Of a stretch of DNA of 64,000 nucleotides, positions 1 through 8,341 are shown one piece after another (within the stretch, counting starts at the first letter, position 1; the number at the start of each line of letters is the position of its first letter). Below the pieces are notes generated by a model that searched no databases, was not told where the DNA came from, and worked only from the letters and a program-made list of their open reading frames with translations. The stretch is from Streptomyces sp. PR69. Lineage in GTDB: Bacteria > Actinomycetota > Actinomycetes > Streptomycetales > Streptomycetaceae. The position numbers were made by a program, and so were the translations under genes. The DNA lies in NCBI RefSeq assembly GCF_026420845.1, contig NZ_JAOWCB010000004.1, positions 124,001 to 188,000 on the forward strand, in the 5' to 3' direction.

Positions 1-111
1 AGTGGCTCTCTTCTTCGTGATCGGGGTCGTTCGTCGCAGCTCGTGCGTCGTCGCGGCCGGTGCGTCAGGTGCCTCAGGTGTCTCAGGTGGCTCAGGTGCG
101 CTGTGCTGCAT
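1..111 (-). CDS. Possible N-terminal fragment of a gene running off the left edge
   Basis: On the minus strand a reading frame is open from an ATG at 111 to the window edge (37 codons), with an alternative in-frame GTG at 138 and an in-frame stop further upstream. The readable part is rich in proline, glutamate and alanine (EPPETPEAPDAPA) because 9-bp repeats encode it, and it becomes basic toward the edge (RRTTPITKKRAT). I do not recognise a family from this much. It would be divergent from the PucR regulator at 443, a common arrangement for a regulator and its target. There is no convincing ribosome binding site before either start, so this is tentative. Confidence 0.3.
   Translation of the reverse strand, partial: MQHSAPEPPETPEAPDAPAATTHELRRTTPITKKRAT
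59..100. repeat. Imperfect 9-bp tandem repeat (GTGnnTCAG)
   Basis: Four and a half units follow each other, differing only at the fourth and fifth bases: GTGCGTCAG, GTGCCTCAG, GTGTCTCAG, GTGGCTCAG, GTGCG. The period is a multiple of three. It fits a low-complexity Pro/Glu/Ala coding stretch on the minus strand. Related GTGCGTC words continue to about 175. Confidence 0.6.
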
Positions 112-442
112 TCGGTGCGTCTGATGCGTGGTGTGCACCTGATATGTCTGGTGCGTCTGGTGCGTCGTCGCAGGTCATGCGCCGTCTTGAGCTGTCGGGT
201 CCGGGACGGTCGGCCCTCGACTGGTTATTCATCTGCCGTTAACGCTGTGTGGCCTAGTACACAAGCCGTTTCCAGCCGGGTGCAGTCACCGAAACCATGA
301 AGGAGTTGGCTGGCCGCCGGTCTCGTCTTGTAGATTCGAACGAAAGGTGAGGCTCAGTAACCTCACCGTTTTCCCCCGGAAACCATGGCCACAGGTCACC
401 GGTGACAACCGGACAACGACAAGAGAGATCGGCGGCGACGAG

Positions 443-2182
443 ATGCGGCTGCGCGCACTGCTGGAGACCGATGCGCTGGGGCTGCGGCTGCTCGGCGGCG
501 AGGAGGAACTCGACCGCGGCGTCCGTGGCGTGATGACCACCGACCTGAGAGACCCGAGCCGCTATCTCTCAGGCGGCGAGCTGGTGCTCACCGGCCTGGC
601 CTGGCGGCGTTCGGCGGAGGACTCCGAGCCGTTCGTCCGGATTCTGGCGAGCGCGGGGGTGGCCGGTCTGGCCGCCGGCGAGGCCGAGCTGGGCGACATT
701 CCGGATGATTTGGTCGAGGCGTGTTTGCGCCATCGACTACCACTCTTTGCAGTTAATGAATCCGTTGCGTTCGCGACCATTACTGAGTATGTCGTACGAC
801 AGGTCTCCGGCGAGCGGGCCGGCGATCTGGCAGCCGTCGTGGACCGGCACCGGCGGCTCATGACCTCTGGCCCGGCGGGCGGCGGCCCGGAGGTCGTCCT
901 CGATCTCCTCGGCTCTGACCTGGACCTTCGTGCCTGGGTGCTGTCCCCGTCGGGCCGTCGCATCGCGGGCGCCGGAGAGCCGCTTCCCACCGGCGTGAGC
1001 GCCGCCCTCGCGGGTGAACACCTGGCCGCCTCCCGGGCGGGGCGGCGGGCCCCGTACCGCGCGGTAGTAGGCGGATCCACCTATTCCCTCTTCCCGATCC
1101 GTAATTCGGGCCGTGGGGCCGCTCCCGCCTCCCGGGATGTGCGGGAGACGGTGCTGTCCGATTGGCTGCTGGCGGTGGAGGCGGACGCGGGCGACTGGCC
1201 GGCGGCGCGGCTGGATCTGCTCCAGGGCGTCACCCAGCTGATCGCGGTCGAACGGGACCGCCGGGAAGCGGCTCGCACGGTACGGCGGCGGCTTGCCCAG
1301 GAAGTCCTGGAGCTGGTCCAGACCGGCGCCCCGCCCGCGGAGATCGCCGCCCGGCTGCGCGTGGCCGCCCCCGTGCTGCTGCCGGGGCTCGGCGCGGCGC
1401 CGCACTGGCAGGTCGTGGTGGCGCGTGTGGACTGGGAGACCCCGGAAGGCACGACGGCGGCGGGCGCGCCCGCCACGGCCCCGGCCGCGGGCCCGGCCGT
1501 CGAGGCGGGGGCGGTCGCCCAGTCGCTGCTGGAGGAGATCCTGGTGGACCCGGCGGCCCCGGGCTCCGACCCCGCGGACCGGATCGCCGTCGCCCACACG
1601 GGCGAGGAGGCGGTCGCGCTGGTGCCGCTGCCCGCGTCCGCCGTCCCCGTCGACCCCGAGTCCGGCGAGACCGACACCGCCGAGGCGGGGCTGCACGCCG
1701 ACGAACTGCTCGCCTCCGTCCGCGAACCGCTGTCCGCCGGTCTCGCCGACGACGGCCGTCTCACCCTCGGCGTCAGCGCCGCGGTGCACTCCGCGGAGGG
1801 GCTGCGCGGGGCGCTGGAAGAGGCCCGGCACGCCCGCCGGGTGGCCGCGGCCCGGCCGGGCCCCGTGTGCGCGGCCGGCCACCACGAACTGGCCTCCCAT
1901 GTGCTGCTGCTGCCGTTCGTGCCGGACGATGTGCGCCGCGCGTTCACGGCCCGGCTGCTCGATCCGCTGCGCGACTACGACCGGCGGCACCGCGCGGAGC
2001 TGATCCCGACGCTGGAGGCGTTCCTCGACTGCGACGGCTCCTGGACGCGCTGTGCGGCCCGGCTGCATCTGCATGTCAACACGCTGCGGTACCGGGTGGG
2101 CCGGATCGAACAGCTGACAGGCCGTGATCTGTCGCGGCTTGAAGACAAGCTGGACTTCTTCCTGGCCCTGCGGATGAGCTGA
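443..2182 (+). CDS. PucR-family transcriptional regulator
   Basis: A cytoplasmic DNA-binding regulator of 579 residues. The N-terminal third (MRLRALLETDALGLRLLGG, then the conserved TTDLRDPSRYLSGGELVLTG) is the PucR-type sensor domain, usually a purine-catabolism or small-molecule sensor. The middle resembles the degenerate GGDEF-like domain of the family. The last 70 residues (FLDCDGSWTRCAARLHLHVNTLRYRVGRIEQLTG) are the PucR C-terminal helix-turn-helix. The ATG at 443 is preferred over the in-frame upstream start at 347 because the conserved domain begins immediately after it. The left-edge fragment, if real, is divergent and is the obvious candidate target. The effector is unknown. Confidence 0.88.
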   Translation: MRLRALLETDALGLRLLGGEEELDRGVRGVMTTDLRDPSRYLSGGELVLTGLAWRRSAEDSEPFVRILASAGVAGLAAGEAELGDIPDDLVEACLRHRLPLFAVNESVAFATITEYVVRQVSGERAGDLAAVVDRHRRLMTSGPAGGGPEVVLDLLGSDLDLRAWVLSPSGRRIAGAGEPLPTGVSAALAGEHLAASRAGRRAPYRAVVGGSTYSLFPIRNSGRGAAPASRDVRETVLSDWLLAVEADAGDWPAARLDLLQGVTQLIAVERDRREAARTVRRRLAQEVLELVQTGAPPAEIAARLRVAAPVLLPGLGAAPHWQVVVARVDWETPEGTTAAGAPATAPAAGPAVEAGAVAQSLLEEILVDPAAPGSDPADRIAVAHTGEEAVALVPLPASAVPVDPESGETDTAEAGLHADELLASVREPLSAGLADDGRLTLGVSAAVHSAEGLRGALEEARHARRVAAARPGPVCAAGHHELASHVLLLPFVPDDVRRAFTARLLDPLRDYDRRHRAELIPTLEAFLDCDGSWTRCAARLHLHVNTLRYRVGRIEQLTGRDLSRLEDKLDFFLALRMS

Positions 2183-2206
2183 CGGCCCGCACCATGGCCG
2201 ACGGGC

Positions 2207-2221
2207 CACCCCCTGGGGGTG
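2207..2221 (+). terminator. Short G/C hairpin after the PucR gene
   Basis: CACCCCC-T-GGGGGTG is a perfect 7-bp inverted repeat 25 bases after the stop codon. It has no U-tract, as is usual in Streptomyces. A smaller inverted repeat, GTGAA-CTGA-TTCAC, follows at 2225-2238 and could belong to the promoter of the next gene. Confidence 0.4.
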
Positions 2222-2408
2222 ATTGTGAACTGATTCACCTGCACCCCTTGGCCCGGCATGCCGTTCCATGCTGAGATTCCGTCTGACCCGGCAGCTCCGG
2301 CCCGACGACTGGTCGGCCGGTCGGCTCGCCGGTCAACGGCTTTGAGGCATCGGCTTGGACCCAACAGCTCAATGGCGTGCTCGGGGAGGGCAAGTGGCGC
2401 ATACCGCC

Positions 2409-3191
2409 ATGTCTGGTTCCGGAACCACTGCAGGTGACGATCCCCTCCAGACCGCGGTATGGCGGCTGCGTTCACGCGGCTGCTGGACCGACGCGGCGGC
2501 GCTGCTCGCCCACCGCGCCGACGAGCCCGCCGCGGCACTGGAGCGCACCGGGCTGCTCGTCGAACGCTGCCTGTTCACCGCGGAGGGCTGGGCGGAGGCG
2601 GAGGACGCGCTGCGCACGGCGGAGGCGACCGCCGCGACCGACGAGGAGCGCGGGGCGGCGGCCTGCGAGCGCGGCCGGCTGGCATACGCGGCGACCCGGC
2701 TCGGAGTGCGCGACCGCGCCGACGAGGCCCGCTCCGCGCTCGGCCGGGCGGCCGCGCTGCTCGCACCGGCCTCGCCGGGGCGGCCGCTGCTGGACTTCCG
2801 CCGCGGGCTGGTGGCCGAGCACCTCTCCAACTCCCCGCAGGCGGCGCTCGCCGCCTATCGCCGCGCCCACGCGGGCGCGGAGGCGCGGGGCGATGCGCTG
2901 CTGCTGTCATTCACCTGGCACCACCAGGCCGGACTGGCCCTGCGGGACGGCGAGTTGGCCCAGGCGCGGCACGGCTTCTCCGAATGCCTCCGCATCCGGG
3001 AGGAGTTGGGCTATCTGATCGGCACAGCTCCGGCGCTGGCGGCGCTGGCCGCGTGCGAGACGGAGCCGGAGGCGGGCCGGCTGCGCGAGGAGGCCGCCCG
3101 GCTCTTCCGCCTCCTCGGCGGCATCCCGGTCTGGCTGACGGACCAGTTTTCCCCGCAGGTGCCCGCGCAGGCGGGGCGCTCGAAGCCGTGA
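2409..3191 (+). CDS. TPR-like helical protein, hypothetical
   Basis: A protein of 260 residues made almost entirely of alpha-helical, alanine-rich repeats with tetratricopeptide character. Examples are ALERTGLLVERCLFTAEGWAE, AALAAYRRAHAGAEARGD and ARHGFSECLRIREELG. Such repeats normally scaffold protein-protein contacts. There is no signal peptide or membrane segment. The ATG at 2409 (MSGSGTTAGDD) was chosen because the 18 residues before it in the longer frame look non-conserved. It lies alone between the PucR gene and a repeat-filled gap, so context gives no function. Confidence 0.7.
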   Translation: MSGSGTTAGDDPLQTAVWRLRSRGCWTDAAALLAHRADEPAAALERTGLLVERCLFTAEGWAEAEDALRTAEATAATDEERGAAACERGRLAYAATRLGVRDRADEARSALGRAAALLAPASPGRPLLDFRRGLVAEHLSNSPQAALAAYRRAHAGAEARGDALLLSFTWHHQAGLALRDGELAQARHGFSECLRIREELGYLIGTAPALAALAACETEPEAGRLREEAARLFRLLGGIPVWLTDQFSPQVPAQAGRSKP

Positions 3192-3790
3192 CGGGCGCGG
3201 GCGGTGGGCTTCTCCCCCACCCCTCCCCTTCCCGAAACTGGGGGCTCCGCCCCCAGACCCCCTCGGGGGGAGGGGCTGCGGGGCTGCCGCCCCGCGCCCC
3301 AGGAGGCGGCAGCTTCGCGCCGCCGCGCCCGGTACGGCCTGAAGGCCGTGTCCTCAAACTCCCCCAGACTCCTCCCCCAGCTACCTCCCCCAGACTCCTC
3401 CCCCAGCTACCGCTGGGAGGTGCCCCCAGGGGTACCCCCACGGAGGTGCCCCCAGGGGTACCCCCAACGGGCTTGATCTGGCTGCGCCAAATCCCAGCCC
3501 CGCCGACCTTGAAAGCGCACATTCAGCCCCGCCGGTGCCCCAGGCGCGAGGGGCCGCACAATCAAGCCCCGCCTGAGGGTATCGCCCAGCGGTAGCTGGG
3601 GGAGGTTGAGGCGCGAGGGCCAGAAATCCAGCCCCGCCGACGCTTGAGGCGCAAGGGGCCGCACAATGCAGCCCCGCCGGCGCTTGAGGCGCGGGGGTCC
3701 GGGGGCGGAGCCCCCGGGAAAGCGGGGTCTGGGGCGGAGCCCCAGTTGCGGGAAGGGGTGGGGCAGGGGAGAAACGCCCTCAGGCCCGCC
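3192..3790. repeat. Intergenic repeat block with GGGGCGGAGCCCC hairpins
   Basis: About 600 bases without a credible gene. Two repeat types fill it. Hairpins of the form CTGGGGGCTCCGCCCCCAG occur at 3238-3256, 3699-3717 and 3729-3745. Degenerate copies of the phrase AGCCCCGCCGGCGCTTGAGGC occur near 3515, 3555, 3630 and 3670. Short tandem repeats of CCCCCAGACTCCTCCCCCAG and GGTGCCCCCAGGGGTACCCC lie at 3360-3470. The outer hairpins sit at the ends of the convergent flanking genes and probably act as terminators. Confidence 0.7.
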
Positions 3791-4201
3791 CTAGCCGCCG
3801 AGCCAGCCCAGCACCCCGCCGGGGTTCAGCAGGATCAGCACGAGGACGACGGCCACAAGCACCCACACCAGCCCCCTCCACCGCCCTCCACGACGCCGGA
3901 CGGGCCGGCGCTGGGCGGTCCAGGTGCGCCATCCCTCGGGCTCCGCCCGTACCGGCTCACCGCGCCGGGCGCGGCGGCGCGTCTTCCCCTGGCTGCGGGC
4001 GGCGGCCTCGTCCTCCTGCCGGAGCCGCTCGGTCACCATCCGTGCCCGTGCGGAGGGCTCTTTGGGCGCGCGCAGCCGCGCGGGCCCTTCGCTGTCGCGC
4101 TGAAAGGCCTCCCAGGCCTCGTCGGATATCCCGGACTGATGCCCGTCCTTGCGCCCGTCCTCGCGCCTGTCCTTGTGCTCGTCCTTGTGCTCGTCGCCCA
4201 T
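3791..4201 (-). CDS. Small basic protein with one C-terminal membrane helix
   Basis: A protein of 136 residues. The N-terminus is highly charged (MGDEHKDEHKDRREDGRKDG), followed by ISDEAWEAFQRDSEGPARLRAP. A very basic linker (RRRARRG, RRPVRRRGGRWR) precedes a single hydrophobic helix near the C-terminus (LVWVLVAVVLVLILLNPGGVLG). This suggests a tail-anchored cytoplasmic protein. The ATG at 4201 is preferred to a GTG four codons upstream. No function is recognisable. Similar short charged membrane proteins are common in Streptomyces. Confidence 0.65.
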   Translation of the reverse strand: MGDEHKDEHKDRREDGRKDGHQSGISDEAWEAFQRDSEGPARLRAPKEPSARARMVTERLRQEDEAAARSQGKTRRRARRGEPVRAEPEGWRTWTAQRRPVRRRGGRWRGLVWVLVAVVLVLILLNPGGVLGWLGG

Positions 4202-4273
4202 CTCGGCTCGCACCCCCGCTCGACCGTCTCCGGCCTTCCAGGGTAGTCCGGCCCCATGGGCCGGGCATGGCTC

Positions 4274-5110
4274 TCAGGCGCCGGTGAAGTGCTCGCGGAC
4301 CAGGGACCGGACCGCCGTGAGGTCCTGTGCGGTCAGCGCGTCCAGCAGGGCCGTGTGCTCCGCCGCGTCGGCGAGCAGGGCGGCCCGGCGGGTGGCGGGG
4401 GCGCTGTGCGGCGGCCACTGGGCACGGCGGTGCAGATCGTCGGCGATGCTCACCAGCTGGTCGTTGCCCGCGAGGGAGAGGACCGCGCGGTGGAAGGCGC
4501 GGTCGGCCTCCGCGTATTCCGCGCGGTCGCCGACCGCGGCGGCCGCCGCGGTCGCCTCGGCCAGGGGCCGCAGGGCGGCCCAGCGTTCGGCGGGGACCGT
4601 GTGGGCCAGGCGGAGCAGCACCGGTACTTCGAGGAGCGCGCGGACCTCGGCGAGTTCGGCCAGTTCGCGCGGGGTGCGCACGGTGACGCGGAAACCGCGG
4701 TTGGGGACGACCTCGACCGCCCCCTCGGCCGCGAGCTGCTGCATCGCCTCCCGTACGGGGGTGGCCGAGACGCCGAAGTGCTCGCCGAGGGCGGGGGCGG
4801 AGTACACCTCGCCCGGGGTCAGTTCGCCGTCGGCGAGGGCGGCGCGCAGCGCCGTGAGGATCTGGGCGCGCACCGAGTGCCGCCGCACGGCGCGCGCGGC
4901 CGGCGGAGCTGAGGGGACCGCGGGGACGGAGGGGACTGCGGGGGCGGGCGGTTCGCTGTGGGTGTGCTCCCCGCGGACCTGCCCCGGGATGCGGGGGCTG
5001 CCGGAGGCTCGCTCGACGGCCGCCTGGGCGCGGGGCGCTCCCGGCATCCGCGGGACACGGGCGGCGGACGCGGCCGGCTCTGCCGGGGCCTGCGTTCTGA
5101 CCTGCTCCAC
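4274..5110 (-). CDS. GntR-family regulator (FadR/FCD subfamily)
   Basis: A protein of 278 residues. After a long disordered Pro/Ala/Ser-rich N-terminus (about 85 residues) comes a GntR winged helix (VRRHSVRAQILTALRAALAD, YSAPALGEHFGVSATPVREAM). An all-helical FCD effector-binding domain follows (ELAELAEVRALLEVPVL, FHRAVLSLAGN, EHTALLDALTAQD). FCD domains usually bind organic acids or metal-linked ligands. The GTG at 5110 was chosen because AGGAGGACC lies directly upstream. The gene is divergent from the FhuF-like gene, and the shared gap holds an iron box that probably serves the other gene. Confidence 0.87.
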   Translation of the reverse strand: MEQVRTQAPAEPAASAARVPRMPGAPRAQAAVERASGSPRIPGQVRGEHTHSEPPAPAVPSVPAVPSAPPAARAVRRHSVRAQILTALRAALADGELTPGEVYSAPALGEHFGVSATPVREAMQQLAAEGAVEVVPNRGFRVTVRTPRELAELAEVRALLEVPVLLRLAHTVPAERWAALRPLAEATAAAAAVGDRAEYAEADRAFHRAVLSLAGNDQLVSIADDLHRRAQWPPHSAPATRRAALLADAAEHTALLDALTAQDLTAVRSLVREHFTGA

Positions 5111-5214
5111 TCGGGTCCTCCTCGGGGCGTTCCACCCGGCCCGGCGCGCGCTGTGCGGGGCCCCTGTGCACGATAGGCGGACGAGGTCACAGTTCAAACA
5201 TCGATCGCATCGGG

Positions 5215-5233
5215 TAAGGTAAGGCTAACCTGC
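5215..5233 (+). promoter_or_regulatory. Iron box (IdeR/DmdR1-type operator)
   Basis: TAAGGTAAGGCTAACCTGC matches 15 of 19 positions of the remembered actinobacterial iron-box consensus TTAGGTTAGGCTAACCTAA. It lies 28 bases before the FhuF-like start codon. DmdR1/IdeR with Fe(II) represses genes carrying this site when iron is plentiful, which suits an iron-siderophore reductase. The match is visible; binding is inferred. Confidence 0.75.
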
Positions 5234-5260
5234 CAACGATCGCGATTCGGTGGTCCTTCC

Positions 5261-6106
5261 ATGACCGTGCCCGCTGTGCTCCCCGGCCTTGCCTCACCCG
5301 TCGCGGATGCTTATGCGCGTCTGGCCGAGGTGTTCCCCGGGCTGCGCGTGACGGAGCTGGCGGAGGGCGAGCGGCCGCCGTCCGGGGACGGCTGGGTGGG
5401 AGCGCCGGAGCTGGCGGCCGGCGGCGAGGCCCTTGATGCCTTCCTCGCCTGGGACGACGCCCAGGTGCAGCGGGACTACGGACAGCGGGCCCGCCCCGAT
5501 GTGATCGCCAGCTTCGGGCTGCACCGTTACGCCTGGCCGGCCTGTCTGCTGGTCACCGTGCCCTGGTTCATGCTGCGCAGGGTGCCGCGCGTGCCCGTCG
5601 AGTCCGTCGCCTTCCATCGCGCTCTGGGCCGTATGACCGTACGCGTCCGCGAATTCGCCTGTCTGCCGGACGACCCCGCCGCCACTCTGCCGGGCGCCCG
5701 TGTCGTCCCCGGCGAGGAGGCGCTGCGCGCCGAGGTGCGCGGCGCGGTCGCCGAGCACATCGAGCCCGTGCTGGACGGTTTCCGGCCCCGGGTGCGCCGG
5801 GGCAAGCGGGCGCTGTGGGGCATGGCCACGGACGAGATCGTCGAGGGACTGTGGTACATCGCACATCTGCTCGGGGAGGAACGGCGGGCCGTAGCGGAGC
5901 TGGAGCGGCTGCTGCCAGGGGCCACCAAGCCGTACGTCGGCACGGCCGGCTTCCGTGAGCTGACGGGGCCCGGCGGCGAGCCGCTGCCCACACGGGACCG
6001 GGCCAGTTGCTGCCTCTTCTACACCCTGCGCCCCGACGACACCTGCGTCACCTGCCCGCGCACCTGTGACGCCGACCGGATCGACAGGCTCAGCCAGTCC
6101 GTCTGA
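5261..6106 (+). CDS. FhuF-like (2Fe-2S) siderophore-iron reductase
   Basis: A protein of 281 residues. The C-terminus carries CCLFYTLRPDDTCVTCPRTC, containing the CC-x10-C-x2-C pattern that binds the [2Fe-2S] cluster of FhuF-type ferric reductases. These cytoplasmic enzymes reduce Fe(III)-siderophores to release iron. The middle contains the family-like segment RRGKRALWGMATDEIVEGLWYI. The ATG at 5261 is the first good start after the iron box. Its ribosome binding site is weak. The gene stands alone with no siderophore transporter next to it. Iron repression is expected from the operator at 5215. Confidence 0.85.
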   Translation: MTVPAVLPGLASPVADAYARLAEVFPGLRVTELAEGERPPSGDGWVGAPELAAGGEALDAFLAWDDAQVQRDYGQRARPDVIASFGLHRYAWPACLLVTVPWFMLRRVPRVPVESVAFHRALGRMTVRVREFACLPDDPAATLPGARVVPGEEALRAEVRGAVAEHIEPVLDGFRPRVRRGKRALWGMATDEIVEGLWYIAHLLGEERRAVAELERLLPGATKPYVGTAGFRELTGPGGEPLPTRDRASCCLFYTLRPDDTCVTCPRTCDADRIDRLSQSV

Positions 6107-6176
6107 ACCACTCCTTTCACCTCGATCCCGTCCATCCCCCCGGAAACCTTTCCGATCATTTCCGGTTGCCCTGCTT

Positions 6177-6190
6177 CACACGCACGTGTG
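6177..6190. terminator. Small inverted repeat after the FhuF-like gene
   Basis: CACACG-CA-CGTGTG is a perfect 6-bp inverted repeat 70 bases after the stop codon. It could be a weak terminator or an operator for the following gene. Nothing else is evident between 6107 and 6370. Confidence 0.25.
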
Positions 6191-6370
6191 GCGTTATTCG
6201 AACTCAACTCAGGCAGTCCATAGAGGTGTTCGACCAGATCGCACCTATCCGAATGCCTTGCAGACTCAATGGCGTTCTCTTGCCAAGAATCGGCGTGTGA
6301 CTGGCGGATCTTCGGCCAATATGGCCGCCGAAATGCCTACCGCTACGCAAGGAACCTAGGGAACACCGTC

Positions 6371-7570
6371 ATGAGACTGACCGACATAACGCTGGACTGG
6401 CTGCTTCCGGGCGGCGTGCTGCTCGTGGGGGTCGTGGTGGCGGTGGCGGTGGCTGCGCGCAGCAAGCGCGCCGATGAGAAGGCCGCGTCGTCCGACGACT
6501 CCTGGGAACGCAGCGAGCAGCGCCGACGGCGCAAAGAGGCGATCTACGGCACCGCCTCCTACGGCCTTCTCTTCTGCTGTGCCGCGGTGGCCGCCGCGCT
6601 CTCCTTCCACGGCCTCGTCGGCTTCGGCCGGCAGAACCTGAACCTCTCCGGGGGGTGGGAGTATCTGGTGCCCTTCGGCCTCGACGGCGCGGCCATGTTC
6701 TGCTCCGTCCTCGCCGTGCGCGAGGCCAGCCACGGCGACGCCGCCCTCGGCTCCCGGCTGCTCGTGTGGACGTTCGCCGGGGCGGCCGCCTGGTTCAACT
6801 GGGTGCATGCGCCGCGCGGCGCCAGCCACGCGGGCGCGCCGCACTTCTTCGCCGGGATGTCGCTCTCCGCTGCCGTGCTGTTCGACCGTGCGCTCAAACA
6901 GACCCGCAGGTCCGCACTGCGCGAGCAGGGTCTGGTGCCCCGGCCGCTGCCGCAGATCCGGGTGGTGCGATGGCTGCGCGCACCGCGCGAGACCTTCGGC
7001 GCATGGTCGCTGATGCTGCTGGAGGGCGTGCGGACGCTGGACGAGGCGGTGGAGGAAGTACGCGAGGACCGGCGGCAGAAGCAGCAGAACCGTCTCCGCA
7101 TGCGGGACCGGGAGAAGCGGGAAAGGGCTCAGATCAAGGCCATCAACCGCCAGCACCGGGCCTGGGGGCGGGGCCAGGTCAGCCGTCCCCCGGAGCTTGC
7201 CGCCGAGATGCAGGTGACGGAGATGCAGGTCACCGAGATGCAGATGCTGAGCCCCGGCTCAGGGGCCGGGCACGGCCATGGAAACGGGCATGGCCATGGC
7301 CATGGCCAGAAGGGCGGCTCCGTCGGCTCCCCCGGCTCCGTCGTGGAGCCTGCCATAGCCGAGCAGGGACACCTGCCGCTTCGCCCCAGCCCCGGGAGCT
7401 CGCCTGCCGCAGGCTCCCGGCCCTCCCTTCAGGCCGTTAAGGCAGCGCCGCATCCACAGGGCGTTGCGCCGCGCACGGTGGACCTCACCGCCGAGGACGA
7501 CACTCAGACCCTGCCGCGTCTCGACTCTCTGGAGCAGAAACTCAAAGACCTGGAGCAGCAGTTCGGCTGA
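6371..7570 (+). CDS. DUF2637 membrane protein with histidine-glycine-rich tail
   Basis: A protein of 399 residues. Membrane segments include the N-terminal helix (LLPGGVLLVGVVVAVAVAA), YGLLFCCAAVAAALSFHGLVGFG, and FGLDGAAMFCSVLAVREASHG with the following LLVWTFAGAAAWFNWVHAP. This is the DUF2637 arrangement common in Streptomyces chromosomes and conjugative plasmids. A basic cytoplasmic coiled-coil region (RQKQQNRLRMRDREKRERAQIKA) follows. Then come a repeat EMQVTEMQVTEMQM and a GHGHGNGHGHGHG tract. A second short coiled coil (LDSLEQKLKDLEQQFG) ends the protein. The ATG at 6371 begins the first membrane helix. Function is unknown; the His/Gly tract could bind metal. Confidence 0.75.
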   Translation: MRLTDITLDWLLPGGVLLVGVVVAVAVAARSKRADEKAASSDDSWERSEQRRRRKEAIYGTASYGLLFCCAAVAAALSFHGLVGFGRQNLNLSGGWEYLVPFGLDGAAMFCSVLAVREASHGDAALGSRLLVWTFAGAAAWFNWVHAPRGASHAGAPHFFAGMSLSAAVLFDRALKQTRRSALREQGLVPRPLPQIRVVRWLRAPRETFGAWSLMLLEGVRTLDEAVEEVREDRRQKQQNRLRMRDREKRERAQIKAINRQHRAWGRGQVSRPPELAAEMQVTEMQVTEMQMLSPGSGAGHGHGNGHGHGHGQKGGSVGSPGSVVEPAIAEQGHLPLRPSPGSSPAAGSRPSLQAVKAAPHPQGVAPRTVDLTAEDDTQTLPRLDSLEQKLKDLEQQFG

Positions 7571-7609
7571 GCGCCGCGGATAGACGACGGCGGAGGGGTC
7601 GTGCCTGTC

Positions 7610-8185
7610 TCAGGCCGGCCCCTCCGGCTCATGCCCGCGCAGTTCGAACCAGACCACTTTGCCCACTGCCTGTGTCCGTATGCCCCAGGCGTCCGCGAGG
7701 CTCTCCACCAGAATCAGGCCCCTGCCGTGCGTGCCGAGTTCGTCGAGATCGTCGAGTTCGTTGAGATCGTTGAGATCGTTGAGATCGTTGAGATCGTCGC
7801 CGGCGGCGCCTGGCGGCGACGCGGTCACCTCGGGCACCGGCAGCCCCGGCATAAAATCTCTGACCTCCACCCGGAGTGTGGAGCCTGCCACGGTGGCCGT
7901 GACCACCGCACCATGATCGGTGTGTATCAGCGCATTGGTGACCAGCTCGCTGGCGAGCAGCTCCGCGACATCCGCCGTCCTTGCACCCGAGCGCGTCCAG
8001 CGCGGCAGCGCCTGCCGCAGCGAATGGCGTAACTCCGGCACCGCGGCGAGATCGGCCGAGCCCAGCCGGCGGCGCAGCCGGACCTCCCCGCCCGCCGGCC
8101 GGACCTCTTCCCCCTCCACGGCCGTCGATGATTTGCATCCGGGCCCGCACTCCGCGGGCTCGGCCCCTGTATGCACACTCATCAT
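7610..8185 (-). CDS. Anti-sigma-like ATP-binding protein (HATPase_c_2) with acidic repeat
   Basis: A protein of 191 residues with the serine-kinase-type ATPase fold of anti-sigma regulators such as SpoIIAB and RsbW. It shows the N-box helix ADVAELLASELVTNALIHT, a central VRDFMPGLPVPEV strand-loop, and the G-box GTHGRGLILVESLADAWGI. The loop before the G-box is expanded by about six DLN/ELDDLDEL repeats encoded by a 9-bp tandem repeat at 7738-7798. Such proteins sequester sigma factors or anti-anti-sigma factors. Start choice is uncertain: ATG at 8185 or 8182, or GTG at 8197 behind AGAAGGGG. It is convergent with the DUF2637 gene. Confidence 0.8.
   Translation of the reverse strand: MMSVHTGAEPAECGPGCKSSTAVEGEEVRPAGGEVRLRRRLGSADLAAVPELRHSLRQALPRWTRSGARTADVAELLASELVTNALIHTDHGAVVTATVAGSTLRVEVRDFMPGLPVPEVTASPPGAAGDDLNDLNDLNDLNELDDLDELGTHGRGLILVESLADAWGIRTQAVGKVVWFELRGHEPEGPA
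7738..7798. repeat. 9-bp tandem repeat inside the ATPase gene
   Basis: On the plus strand the unit is GAGATCGTT or close variants (GAGATCGTC, GAGTTCGTT), repeated about six times in phase. It encodes Asp-Leu-Asn or Glu-Leu-Asp tripeptides on the minus strand. The near-identity of the units suggests recent slippage expansion. Confidence 0.8.
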
Positions 8186-8341
8186 CCCCACCCGCACGTC
8201 GCCATGTCCCCTTCTCTCGAACACGCTCACGGGATGCATGCCCCACGCGGGGAACACCACTCATGTCCATTCGTCAACTATCGGAAAACCAGCCGGAAGA
8301 CGGCCGGGCCGACCGCCCGGGGACCGGCGAAAGGAATCGTG

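Noticed and set aside
60..300. Plus-strand Arg/Cys/Leu-rich frames at the left edge
   Set aside because: They are antisense translations of the 9-bp repeat with improbable composition and no ribosome binding site.
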